A stretch of 64,000 bases of DNA from Mesorhizobium sp. WSM3859 (GTDB taxonomy: Bacteria > Pseudomonadota > Alphaproteobacteria > Rhizobiales > Rhizobiaceae): positions 124,001 to 188,000 of the forward strand of contig NZ_NSGG01000004.1 in the NCBI RefSeq assembly GCF_002295065.1, in the 5' to 3' direction. The position numbers were made by a program, and so were the translations under genes. A model generated the notes under the pieces. The model had not been told where the DNA came from, made no database searches, and was given only the letters and a program-made list of their open reading frames with translations. Positions 42,339-49,914 of the stretch are shown here, in pieces (the stretch's first letter is position 1; the number at the start of each line of letters is the position of its first letter).

Positions 42339-42970
42339 GACAGAACCTCAGACAAGGACGCAGACCACTCGGCGATACGCGTCTCGAACACCGTTTCGTC
42401 GATGCTGACCGTCAGGTCGAAGCCGGGCGCCTCGGTGAAATCGAGATTGGCGGCGCGGGATCCAAGCGCCGCCTTCAGGGGCTCGAACAGCGAGAGCGGT
42501 CCCCGAACACCGATGCGGACGGCTTCATTGTCGGCGACCGCGGCGCCGATGGCGCGTGAAAGGGCCTGCAGCGAACGTTCCTGCAGGTCGTCGCTGAGAA
42601 GGCCGCCGATGATGCGGGCAACAGTCGCGCCGGTAAGCTCGGCAACCCGCTGCTCCATGGCCTCGATGCGCGTGGCGACAGCGGCGCCGAGGTCGCCGCC
42701 GAAGCTTTCGAGAAAGGCCCTCGCGGCATCGTCGCTGGCCTGGCGCTCGGCTTCGAGCGCGGCCTGATGGGCGAGCGAAAGTCGTGCCTCGAGCGTGGCT
42801 TCCGCGTCGGCCACCGCCTCGGCGATCAGCGCGCCGATATCGGCCTGCGGGGCCTGTGCGGCCGGCGGGGCTGGCATATGTCCGGCGTCGCGCGGGGTCG
42901 CCGCGTGGTTGGCATGGGGACCCCGTGAGCCGAAATCGGGCAGGAGATCGAAGAGGGCCGCCGAGACCAT
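42335..42970 (-). CDS. FliH-like protein (candidate export-ATPase regulator)
   Basis: A 211-residue protein between fliF and motB. Its centre (LIAEAVADAEATLEARLSLAHQAALEAERQASDDAARAFLESFGGDLGAAVATRIEAMEQRVAELTGATVARIIGGLL) is a long alanine-rich coiled coil, followed by a small alpha/beta C-domain. This is the layout of FliH, which dimerises and holds FliI inactive. Similarity is low, as is common in alphaproteobacteria, and no other FliH candidate is in the window. The start is three bases after fliF and it overlaps motB by four bases. Confidence 0.65.
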   Translation of the reverse strand: MVSAALFDLLPDFGSRGPHANHAATPRDAGHMPAPPAAQAPQADIGALIAEAVADAEATLEARLSLAHQAALEAERQASDDAARAFLESFGGDLGAAVATRIEAMEQRVAELTGATVARIIGGLLSDDLQERSLQALSRAIGAAVADNEAVRIGVRGPLSLFEPLKAALGSRAANLDFTEAPGFDLTVSIDETVFETRIAEWSASLSEVLS

Positions 42971-42973
42971 GGC

Positions 42974-44632
42974 CTAACCCACGGCTTCCGGAGCGGCTGC
43001 CCATTTGCGCAGGATCTGCGCGGTGCGCTCCTCATTGAGGTCGACCATGCGGGCAAGCCGCTCCTGCGGCGCCGGCCGGATCTTCTGGCGCAGATCATCG
43101 AGCGGGGTTGCGCCGGCGCGCCCGCCGGGCAGGGGGCCTGCCGGGGTCTCGGCGGTGATCGCGGCAACCGGCGCGTCGGGCGTCGGCAGCGAGCGTTGCA
43201 CGTCGTCGAAGCTTGGGCCGGCAATGGCCGCGGGCTTTGCCGATGCCGTCAGCGCGGTGGCCATCGGCTTCAGGCCGAAGAAGGCAACCAGGAAAACGAC
43301 GACAATGAAAGCGCCGGCATTGATCAGCGTGCCGGTATAGGTGCCGATCGAGGCGAGGATGCCAGGCTGGTCGATCGGCTCACCGTCAAGGCCGTTGATG
43401 AACTCGACCGCCGACACATCGATGACGTCGCCGCGCTTGTCGTCGAAGCCGGTCGCCGAGGCGACCATCTTCTGGATATCGGCGACGCGCTTGGCGATCT
43501 GCTCCGGCGTGGCGTCCTTGCCGAGGATGGTCTTCAGGCGATCCTGGTTGACGACCACCGCGATCGACATCTTGTTGACCGTGTAGCCGTTGGAGATGGT
43601 GGCGATCTTCTTCGAGTTGATTTCGTAGTTGGTGATCTCTTCCTTGCGGTCGTTCTGCGAGGAGGATTGCGGTCCCTCCGTGCTGGTAGTCTGCGTCTCG
43701 GGCAGGTTCTGCTCGACGCTGGTCGGGGTCGAGGCCTGCTTCTGGTTGCTGGCCTCGTTGGTCTTCACCGACTGCACCGAACGCTCGACGCGCGAGTTCG
43801 GATCGAAGATCGTCTCCTCGGTCTGGCGGCTGTCGGTGTTGACGTCGGCCTTGACGCTGGCGCGGAAATTGTCGGGGCCAAGGTAAGGGGTGAGCGCGCG
43901 GCGGATGTTGTCGCCGATCTGCGCCTCGACCGTCTGCTCGACGCCTAGCGTGCGTGCGGCGCTCGTGTTGGAAGGATCGTCGCCGGCGGCCAGCAGATTG
44001 CCGTTGGAATCGAGCACGGTGACCTTGTCGGCCGAGAGGCCGGGAACCGCCGCCGCAACCAGGTGACGGATCGACATGGCGCTCTTCTCGGCATCGTTGC
44101 CGGTGTAGCGGATCACCACCGAAGCGGAAGGCTGCTGTTCGTCGCGCCGGAAATTGGCGCGTTCGGACATGACGATATGGACGCGCGCCGCCTTGACGCC
44201 GGAAATAGACTGGATGGTGCGCGCGATCTCGCCTTCCAGCGCGCGCACACGGGTGATCTGCTGCATGAACGAGGTGAGGCCGAGCGAGCCGACATTGTCG
44301 AACAGCTCGTAGCCGGCATTGGCGCTGGTCGGCAGGCCTTTCTCGGCAAGCAGCATGCGCGCCTGCGCGGTGGTGCCGGCGGGCACCAGCACCGAGGTTC
44401 CGTCGGAGCCGACATCGAAGCCGATGCCGGCATCGGCCAGCACCAGGCCGATCTGGTTCACGTCGGAACGCTCGAGGCCGACATAGAGCGTCTCATAGGC
44501 CGGGCGATTGAGATAGACGGAGGCGATGCCGATGACGGCCATGACCAGGGCCGCGATGCCGCCCATGAGCGCCAGACGCCTCACGCCGAAGCTCTTGAAA
44601 TTCGCGATGATGCTCTGGATCTGTTCCGGCAC
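42974..44632 (-). CDS. fliF: MS-ring protein FliF
   Basis: A 552-residue protein building the MS ring on which the motor assembles. It has two membrane helices, near residues 20-43 (LALMGGIAALVMAVIGIASVYL) and 430-450 (GAFIVVVFLVAFFGL), a periplasmic region with the ring motifs (YVGLERSDVNQIGLVLADAGIGFDV, VRALEGEIARTIQSISGVKAARVHIV) and a short C-terminal FliG-binding tail. The GTG at 44632 starts the frame (VPEQIQSII), with GGGAG upstream. A direct-repeat promoter precedes it, and it leads the operon through motB, motC and fliK. Confidence 0.95.
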   Translation of the reverse strand: MPEQIQSIIANFKSFGVRRLALMGGIAALVMAVIGIASVYLNRPAYETLYVGLERSDVNQIGLVLADAGIGFDVGSDGTSVLVPAGTTAQARMLLAEKGLPTSANAGYELFDNVGSLGLTSFMQQITRVRALEGEIARTIQSISGVKAARVHIVMSERANFRRDEQQPSASVVIRYTGNDAEKSAMSIRHLVAAAVPGLSADKVTVLDSNGNLLAAGDDPSNTSAARTLGVEQTVEAQIGDNIRRALTPYLGPDNFRASVKADVNTDSRQTEETIFDPNSRVERSVQSVKTNEASNQKQASTPTSVEQNLPETQTTSTEGPQSSSQNDRKEEITNYEINSKKIATISNGYTVNKMSIAVVVNQDRLKTILGKDATPEQIAKRVADIQKMVASATGFDDKRGDVIDVSAVEFINGLDGEPIDQPGILASIGTYTGTLINAGAFIVVVFLVAFFGLKPMATALTASAKPAAIAGPSFDDVQRSLPTPDAPVAAITAETPAGPLPGGRAGATPLDDLRQKIRPAPQERLARMVDLNEERTAQILRKWAAAPEAVG

Positions 44633-44666
44633 GATTCAACGGCTCCCAGCACGACTGTCCGCCGGA

Positions 44667-44702
44667 AGACTAGACGGTGAAGCTTGTGCGAGGATGATAG
44701 GG
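44667..44702 (-). promoter_or_regulatory. Flagellar direct-repeat promoter upstream of fliF
   Basis: On the minus strand the proximal half-site TCGCACAAG (44683-44691) is followed after 10 bp by TAGTCT (44667-44672), the same hexamer at the same spacing as upstream of flgB. The distal half-site (CCCTATCAT) is degenerate. Confidence 0.55.
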
Positions 44703-44756
44703 CGCGCCGGCAAAGAGCCACCAAGGGGCTGAACGCGCAACTTCTTTCAGAGAAAC

Positions 44757-44786
44757 GAAAAAGGCCGCATTTCAGACGCGGCCTTT
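44757..44786 (-). terminator. Rho-independent terminator of flagellin 1
   Basis: On the minus strand AAAGGCCGC pairs with GCGGCCTTT over a 9-nt loop and is followed by TTT. It lies 26 bp past the flagellin stop codon. Confidence 0.85.
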
Positions 44787-44811
44787 CGTCGGTCGAAGGT
44801 GATCAGGCGGC

Positions 44812-45882
44812 TTAGCCGTTCTTGAACAGCTGCAGGATCGACTGCGAGGAGCTGTTGGCGATCGACAGGGACTGGATGCCGAGCTGCTGCTGAACCTGCA
44901 GCGCCTGGAGCCGGGTCGATTCCTTGTTCATGTCGGCATCGACGAGCTGGCCGACGCCGCGATCGATGGAGTCCATCAGGCTCTGGGTGAAGGTCTTCTG
45001 CAGGTCGATCGAGCTCTTGGCCGCGCCGAGCACGGTGGCGGCGTCGGTAAGCTGACTCATGACGTTGTCGATCTTGGTGACCATCTGCGTGATGATGTCG
45101 TCGGTCACGCCCGCCGCCGTGATGTCTAGATTGAAGGCTGAGACGTTGTCGATCTTGACGGGCGTGCCCGACACCGCGGCCTGGCCGGCGGTGTTTGCGG
45201 CGATGTCGGTATTGCCGGCGGCGATCGAGGCTGCGTAGGCGGCATCATATGCCGACTGGTCCGCGGCCGTGGAATAGACCGAAGTCTTGCGATCGAGGAT
45301 GCCCTGGTTCTTGACGGCCGTGGCGAGGCCGGAATCGAACAGCTTGGTGCTCTCGACATTGATGTCGATGGTGCCGAGCGAGATGGCGCCGGACGAAGAG
45401 CGGTTGAAGGACGAGACGATCTTGGCATCCTGCTGGACGCCGTCATTAGCGGCGGCGACCTGCGTGGACGTGACCGAAAGATAATTCGAGCCGGAAAAGG
45501 TGGCGGCGTCGGCGAAGGATTTCATCTGCGCCTGAAGGGCGGTGACTTCGCTTTGGGTCTTTGCCTTGTTGGCTCCCGACTGGCCGACGGCCGACAAAAG
45601 CTTGGTCTTGATCTTGCCGATGGTATCCAGCACGTTATTCATGCCGGTATAGGCGGTGTCGACCTTCGAGGCGCCGAGGCCGAGCGCGTCCTGCACCGTC
45701 GACAGCGCCGAGTTGTCGGAGCGCATCGTGGTGGCGATCGACCAGTAGGCCGCGTTGTCGGAGGCCTCGGAGACCCTGTAGCCGGTCGAGATCCGCGCCT
45801 GTGTCTGCTCGAGCGATTTGTTGGTGGCGTTGAGGCTTTGAAGTGCAGTCAACGCCGCAGCGTTCGTCATGATGCTCGCCAA
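44812..45882 (-). CDS. Flagellin 1
   Basis: A 356-residue filament protein. It has the conserved D0/D1 ends: MASIMTNAAALTALQSLNATNKSLEQTQARISTGYRVSEASDNAAYWSIATTMRSD at the start and SLMDSIDRGVGQLVDADMNKESTRLQALQVQQQLGIQSLSIANSSSQSILQLFKNG at the end, with a variable centre. The start codon is TTG at 45882, with AGGAG eight bases upstream; the paralogue uses ATG. The promoter of the shared flagellar type is far away (about 155 bp), leaving a long leader with an inverted repeat. Confidence 0.96.
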   Translation of the reverse strand: MASIMTNAAALTALQSLNATNKSLEQTQARISTGYRVSEASDNAAYWSIATTMRSDNSALSTVQDALGLGASKVDTAYTGMNNVLDTIGKIKTKLLSAVGQSGANKAKTQSEVTALQAQMKSFADAATFSGSNYLSVTSTQVAAANDGVQQDAKIVSSFNRSSSGAISLGTIDINVESTKLFDSGLATAVKNQGILDRKTSVYSTAADQSAYDAAYAASIAAGNTDIAANTAGQAAVSGTPVKIDNVSAFNLDITAAGVTDDIITQMVTKIDNVMSQLTDAATVLGAAKSSIDLQKTFTQSLMDSIDRGVGQLVDADMNKESTRLQALQVQQQLGIQSLSIANSSSQSILQLFKNG

Positions 45883-45982
45883 GAAACTCGCTCCTTCTCA
45901 AAAGCCGACATGCCACAGGCCGCTGGGCCTGCTAGTGATCGCGATCGTGCCGGACTGGCCGATACGGCAATCTAGTCATTGG

Positions 45983-46010
45983 TTAACCATACCTAGCGCG
46001 ATATGGTTAA
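45983..46010. promoter_or_regulatory. Perfect inverted repeat in the flagellin 1 leader
   Basis: TTAACCATA (45983-45991) and TATGGTTAA (46002-46010) form a perfect 9-bp inverted repeat with a 10-bp spacer. It lies about 100 bp upstream of the flagellin 1 start, inside the predicted leader RNA, so it could act as an RNA hairpin (a possible FlbT target) or as a protein-binding operator. Confidence 0.5.
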
Positions 46011-46036
46011 TGGCCTGTTAAAAGTGGACTTTGGGG

Positions 46037-46072
46037 AAGTTAAGAAACGAGGGTTGCGCGAGCCTTGAGCAA
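46037..46072 (-). promoter_or_regulatory. Flagellar direct-repeat promoter upstream of flagellin 1
   Basis: On the minus strand half-sites TTGCTCAAG and TCGCGCAAC lie 11 bp apart, followed after exactly 10 bp by TAACTT (46037-46042). It sits right after the flagellin 2 terminator, so it is the natural promoter for flagellin 1. Predicted transcription starts near 46030. Confidence 0.55.
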
Positions 46073-46078
46073 ACGCAA

Positions 46079-46107
46079 ATCGGGCCGCGCTTTTGGCGCG
46101 GCCCGAT
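46079..46107 (-). terminator. Rho-independent terminator of flagellin 2
   Basis: On the minus strand ATCGGGCCGCGC pairs perfectly with GCGCGGCCCGAT (12 bp) over a 5-nt loop CAAAA, followed by TTGCGTTT. It begins 27 bp after the flagellin 2 stop codon. Confidence 0.85.
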
Positions 46108-46133
46108 GCTTTGGCGTGGTCAGTATAGAGCGA

Positions 46134-47129
46134 TCAGCCGCGGAAGAGCGACAGGATCGACTGCGACGAGCCGTTGGCGATCGACAGTGCCTGGACGCCG
46201 AGCTGCTGCTGAACCTGCAGCGCCTGGAGGCGTGTCGATTCCTTGTTCATGTCGGCATCGACGAGCTGGCCGACGCCGCGATCGATGGAGTCCATCAGGC
46301 TCGAGGTGAAGGCCTTCTGCAGGTCGATCGAGCTCTTGGCGGCGCCGAGCTTGGTCGCGGCGTTCGTCATGGACTTGAGCGCGGCATCGACGACGTTCAT
46401 CATCTGCTGGATCTGGGTGTCGCTGGCAGCGGTGGTGCCGGAGAAGATCTTCAGGCTGGCGACCGTGTAAGTGTCGGTGGCCGCCGCAGCAGCGCCGAGC
46501 GTCGGGGCCGAGGCGGTGGCCGTGACGCTGCCGTCGAGGCCGAGACGGTTGGCGTCGAGGATGCCCTTCGTCACGCCAGCAGCAGTGCCGGCTTCATACA
46601 GCTTGATGCTTTCCACGTTGACGTCGATCGTGGAGATCGAAACCGCGCCGGCGGAGCTGCGGTTGAAAGCCGAAACGATCTTGACGTCGGCCGCGGTCGT
46701 GGCGGTGGCGCCGCTGTTGACCGACAGCATGTTGGTGCCGGAGAAGGTGGCGCCGTCGGCATAGGCCTTCAGCTGGTCCTGAAGAGCCTTGATTTCAACC
46801 TGGGTCTTTTCCTTGGAAGCGTCGGTCTGGCCGTAGGATGCGGTCAGCTTCTGCTGGATCTGGTTGATGGTCTTGATCGCGCTGTCCATGCCGGTGTAGG
46901 CGGTGTCGACCTTCGAGGCGCCGAGGCCGAGCGCGTCCGAAACGGTGGACATGGCCTGGTTGTCGGAACGCATCGTGGTGGCGATCGACCAGTAGGCGGC
47001 GTTATCCGAAGCCTGCGAGACGCGATAGCCCGTCGAGATGCGGGCCTGGGTGGTGTCGAGGTTCTTCTGGGTGGCGTTCAAGCTCTGCAGAGCGGTCAAC
47101 GCCGAGGCGTTGGTCATGATACTGGCCAT
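46134..47129 (-). CDS. Flagellin 2
   Basis: A 331-residue filament protein, paralogue of flagellin 1. It has the same D0/D1 ends (MASIMTNASALTALQSLNATQKNLDTTQARISTGYRVSQASDNAAYWSIATT; SLMDSIDRGVGQLVDADMNKESTRLQALQVQQQLGVQALSIANGSSQSILSLF), but a shorter and different centre (DGSVTATASAPTLGAAAAAT). The ATG at 47129 has only a weak ribosome site. Rhizobial filaments are commonly built from two or more flagellins, so both are probably assembled together. The upstream region differs from that of flagellin 1. Confidence 0.96.
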   Translation of the reverse strand: MASIMTNASALTALQSLNATQKNLDTTQARISTGYRVSQASDNAAYWSIATTMRSDNQAMSTVSDALGLGASKVDTAYTGMDSAIKTINQIQQKLTASYGQTDASKEKTQVEIKALQDQLKAYADGATFSGTNMLSVNSGATATTAADVKIVSAFNRSSAGAVSISTIDVNVESIKLYEAGTAAGVTKGILDANRLGLDGSVTATASAPTLGAAAAATDTYTVASLKIFSGTTAASDTQIQQMMNVVDAALKSMTNAATKLGAAKSSIDLQKAFTSSLMDSIDRGVGQLVDADMNKESTRLQALQVQQQLGVQALSIANGSSQSILSLFRG

Positions 47130-47165
47130 GGTACTCGTACCCTATTTTTACACGGATTTTTTTGA

Positions 47166-47186
47166 CATACCGGCATGTCCGGTATG
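47166..47186. promoter_or_regulatory. Perfect 8-bp hairpin in the flagellin 2 leader
   Basis: CATACCGG and CCGGTATG pair perfectly around a CATGT loop, 37-57 bp upstream of the flagellin 2 start. It is a candidate RNA hairpin for FlbT-type control of flagellin mRNA. Confidence 0.5.
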
Positions 47187-47239
47187 ACGGTGCGGCATCA
47201 TGCCAATGATCTGTGAAACCCGATCACCCGCCATCTGCG

Positions 47240-47255
47240 AGCAATATGCGGGCCA
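47240..47255 (-). promoter_or_regulatory. Sigma-54-like -24/-12 element upstream of flagellin 2
   Basis: On the minus strand the 16-mer TGGCCCGCATATTGCT has GG and GC separated by exactly 10 bp, with good matches to the TGGCAC and TTGCT blocks of sigma-54 promoters. It lies 111 bp upstream of the flagellin 2 start. No sigma-54 activator gene is in the window, so it is only a candidate. Confidence 0.4.
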
Positions 47256-47342
47256 GTCCCTACCAAAGCGCTAAATCGCAGGGTTAATCGAAAATATTTT
47301 GCCTAAAATTCGAGCGCCTATCCGGCGCCGGCCTCTGCGGCT

Positions 47343-48074
47343 TCAGGTGAAGGATCGCACCAGGCTGCCGACCAGCAGGTTCCAGCCGTCGATCAAAACG
47401 AAGAACAGGATCTTGAACGGCAGCGACACCACCGTCGGCGGCAGCATCATCATGCCCATTGCCATGGTGACGGTGGCGACGATGAGGTCGATGACGAGGA
47501 ACGGCAGAACGATGAGAAAGCCGATCTCGAAGCCGCGCCGGATTTCCGAGATCATGAAGGCCGGCACCAGGATGCGCAGGTCGACGGTCTCGCGCGAGAC
47601 GGTCTGGCCGCGCTCGCGGGCGAGATCGGCGAAGAGGTCGAAGTCCTTGTCGCGCACATTGTGCAGCATGAAATCGCGGAACGGACCGGAAATCTTCTCG
47701 AACGCCTCGCCTTGTGTGATCTGGTTGTCCATCAGCGGCTTGACCCCGGTGTTCCACGCCTGGTCGAAGGTCGGCGCCATGACATAGAAGGTCATGAACA
47801 GCGACAGCGAGATCAGGATCAGGTTTGCCGGCGTCGACTGCAGGCCGATGCCGGCGCGCAGGATCGAGAAGGCGATGACGAAGCGGGTGAAGCTCGTCAC
47901 CATGATGAGCAGGCCCGGCGCCACCGAAAGCACGGTCAGCAGGCCGAACATCTGGATCAGGTAGCCAACGGTCGTGCCGTCGGCCTTGCCGATGCCGCCA
48001 AGATCGAGCTGCTGGGCCGCAGCGACGGAAGTGGTGACGACGATGAGCGCCGTGGCTATGAGGAACTTTCTCAT
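47343..48074 (-). CDS. fliP: Flagellar export gate protein FliP
   Basis: A 243-residue protein with a cleaved signal sequence (through VAAAQ) and four membrane helices. The family signatures are clear: MFGLLTVLSVAPGLLIMVTSFTRFVIAFSILRAGIG, FEKISGPFRDFMLHN, PAFMISEIRRGFEIGFLIVLPFLVIDLIVATVTMAMGMMMLPP. It forms the core of the FliPQR gate. It overlaps fliL by four bases (ATGA) and is last in the flgB-to-fliP run. Confidence 0.95.
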   Translation of the reverse strand: MRKFLIATALIVVTTSVAAAQQLDLGGIGKADGTTVGYLIQMFGLLTVLSVAPGLLIMVTSFTRFVIAFSILRAGIGLQSTPANLILISLSLFMTFYVMAPTFDQAWNTGVKPLMDNQITQGEAFEKISGPFRDFMLHNVRDKDFDLFADLARERGQTVSRETVDLRILVPAFMISEIRRGFEIGFLIVLPFLVIDLIVATVTMAMGMMMLPPTVVSLPFKILFFVLIDGWNLLVGSLVRSFT

Positions 48075-48565
48075 TCGAGCAGCATCGTCCTGACAAGAAC
48101 CTGTTTGACGTGGCCGCCGCTGCGCAGCGCCGCGCGCTCCTCGAGATCGGCCTTGAGATGCTGGTAGCCGCTGGCGCCTTCGATCTGATGCAGCTTGATC
48201 GTGCGCACGAAGGCGAGCAGATCCTGGTGGATCTGCTCGGTTACTTCCTGCGGTTGCGGGGCATCATAGAGCACCGATACCTCCAGCCGGATCCAGACGT
48301 CCGACGGCGAGGCGAGATTGGTGGTGATCGGCGCCAACTGAGCCAGCATTGGCCCGGCGGCCGCCTTGCCGGCTTCGCCGGGCTTCTCCGCCTCGCCTGC
48401 ATTCTCCGATGCCGCGGGCGCCGGCGCCGGCGTTTCACCCTGCTTGAGATAGCCGCCGGAAACCCAGCCCATGCCAATGGCCGCGCCTGTCATGACCAGC
48501 AGCATGGCGAGCTGGATCACCAGTGAAGGTCCCTTCTTGGGCTGGACCTGCTCGACATTGGCCAC
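48071..48565 (-). CDS. fliL: Flagellar basal body-associated protein FliL
   Basis: A 164-residue protein with one N-terminal membrane helix (LVIQLAMLLVMTGAAIGMGWVSGGYL), an Ala/Pro/Glu-rich linker and the FliL C-domain (LASPSDVWIRLEVSVLYDAPQPQEVTEQIHQDLLAFVRTIKLHQIEGASGYQHLKADLEERA). It rings the stator and raises torque. GTG at 48565 is used because the 19 residues of the longer frame are not FliL-like and overlap the flgH stop. Confidence 0.92.
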   Translation of the reverse strand: MANVEQVQPKKGPSLVIQLAMLLVMTGAAIGMGWVSGGYLKQGETPAPAPAASENAGEAEKPGEAGKAAAGPMLAQLAPITTNLASPSDVWIRLEVSVLYDAPQPQEVTEQIHQDLLAFVRTIKLHQIEGASGYQHLKADLEERAALRSGGHVKQVLVRTMLLE

Positions 48566-48584
48566 GGCCGCGCTCTCCCCGGTC

Positions 48585-49289
48585 CTAGAAAGGAAGAACC
48601 TGGTCCAGCACCTGCTGGCCATAGGGCGGCTGCTGGACCTCGCTCACACGGCCGCGGCCGCCATAGGAGATGCGCGCTTCCGCGATGCGCTCGTAGGGGA
48701 TGGTGTTCTCCGCGCCGATGTCGGTCGGACGAACCATGCCGGCAATGGTGAGCACCCGCAGCTCGTAGTTGACGCGGACCTCCTGCGAGCCCCTGATCAT
48801 CAGATTGCCGTTGGGCAGCACCTCCGTCACCACGGCCGCTACATTGAGCGCGATATCTTCCGAGCGCTTGATCTCGCCGTCGGCATTGGTCTCGGTGCTG
48901 GAGCTCAAGCCGGCGTCACCCTTGCCGCTGGTGCTCGCCGTTTCCCATCCGAGATTGACGTCGTAGCCGAGCTTGCGCGCGGCGGTGCGGCTGCGATCGT
49001 TCTGGTTTTTGAAATTGGCCTTGTCGTTGAGCTTGATGTTGACGGTCAGGATGTCGCCGGCGCGCAACGCGCGCGGATCGGTGAAAAGCCGGCTCTGGCG
49101 ATCGTCCCACAGCGAGAATTTCTTAGGCCGCGAAGCGGGCGGCTCGGGGTAGCTGTATGGACCGGAGCCGCCCTCGCCGATGCCGGACCCAACCGGCGAC
49201 AAAGCGGGCTCCCTGTTGATTTCCCTGGGATCGGTGCCGCAGCCGGCCAGGCCGGCCAGGGCGATCAGGGCGAGCAATTTCAACTTCAT
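48585..49289 (-). CDS. flgH: L-ring lipoprotein FlgH
   Basis: A 234-residue outer-membrane lipoprotein of the L ring. The signal peptide ends in a clear lipobox (LAGC, Cys17). The body carries FSLWDDRQSRLFTDPRALRAGDILTVNIKLNDKANFKNQND and ends GRGRVSEVQQPPYGQQVLDQVLPF, both standard FlgH segments. It starts inside the motE stop region (four-base overlap). Confidence 0.95.
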   Translation of the reverse strand: MKLKLLALIALAGLAGCGTDPREINREPALSPVGSGIGEGGSGPYSYPEPPASRPKKFSLWDDRQSRLFTDPRALRAGDILTVNIKLNDKANFKNQNDRSRTAARKLGYDVNLGWETASTSGKGDAGLSSSTETNADGEIKRSEDIALNVAAVVTEVLPNGNLMIRGSQEVRVNYELRVLTIAGMVRPTDIGAENTIPYERIAEARISYGGRGRVSEVQQPPYGQQVLDQVLPF

Positions 49290-49906
49290 GACGGATCAAC
49301 CCTTCGCGCCGCGCTGGCCATGATGCCGGTGAGCGTCGCCGCCGCCTTCTGGTCCATTTCATTCAGGATGACGCCGGCCTTGCGCGTATCGAGCTTCATC
49401 AGGATGGCCGCCGCGAGCTCGGCATTGACCATCGCCAGCCGTTCGGCGGCGGCGTCCGGCTTCATGCCGGCATAGATCTTGACGACGCCGTCCTCGGCGC
49501 GCGCCAGGAAAACTTCGCGGCGCTTCAGCCATTCTTCATATTCGGCTTTCTTTGCCTCCAGCGCTTTCATGCGCTCGTCGATACCGGCCTGCAGCTGCTT
49601 CAGCTCCTCCGCCTGTAGGGCGTAGCGACGGTCGCGCGCGGCGTCCGCGATGTTGGAGCAGAAGCGCTGGACCTCGCTTTCGTCAGGCGCTTTCCCGCCC
49701 GCAAGTCCAACCGGCTGGGCCGATGCCGTCTCTCGCGCGAGCTGGGCCGGCTGAGCCGGCGCCTGACCGCCAGGCAATACCTGGCGCACTTCATCCGCGC
49801 GGACCGCGCCGCCCGCCAGCGCGACGATCGCGCCAATGGCGAGGAGGCCGGTCGCGGGGTGAAGCCTTGGGCGACGATGCAGTATCGAGGAGAGGAGCGC
49901 GATCAT
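49286..49906 (-). CDS. motE: MotE, chaperone of MotC
   Basis: A 206-residue protein with an N-terminal signal-like segment, a coiled coil (ALQAEELKQLQAGIDERMKALEAKKAEYEEWLKRRE) and a MgtE-N-like helical domain (PDAAAERLAMVNAELAAAILMKLDTRKAGVILNEMDQKAAATLTGIM). In Sinorhizobium MotE is a periplasmic chaperone needed for MotC folding and stability. Its position between flgI and flgH is the usual one in rhizobia. Confidence 0.9.
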   Translation of the reverse strand: MIALLSSILHRRPRLHPATGLLAIGAIVALAGGAVRADEVRQVLPGGQAPAQPAQLARETASAQPVGLAGGKAPDESEVQRFCSNIADAARDRRYALQAEELKQLQAGIDERMKALEAKKAEYEEWLKRREVFLARAEDGVVKIYAGMKPDAAAERLAMVNAELAAAILMKLDTRKAGVILNEMDQKAAATLTGIMASAARRVDPS

Positions 49907-49914
49907 CGGCGTGC

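Noticed and set aside
47255..47290. A ninth direct-repeat promoter upstream of flagellin 2
   Set aside because: Half-sites lack CAAG and the hexamer would be GGGACT; kept only as an observation beside the sigma-54-like element.
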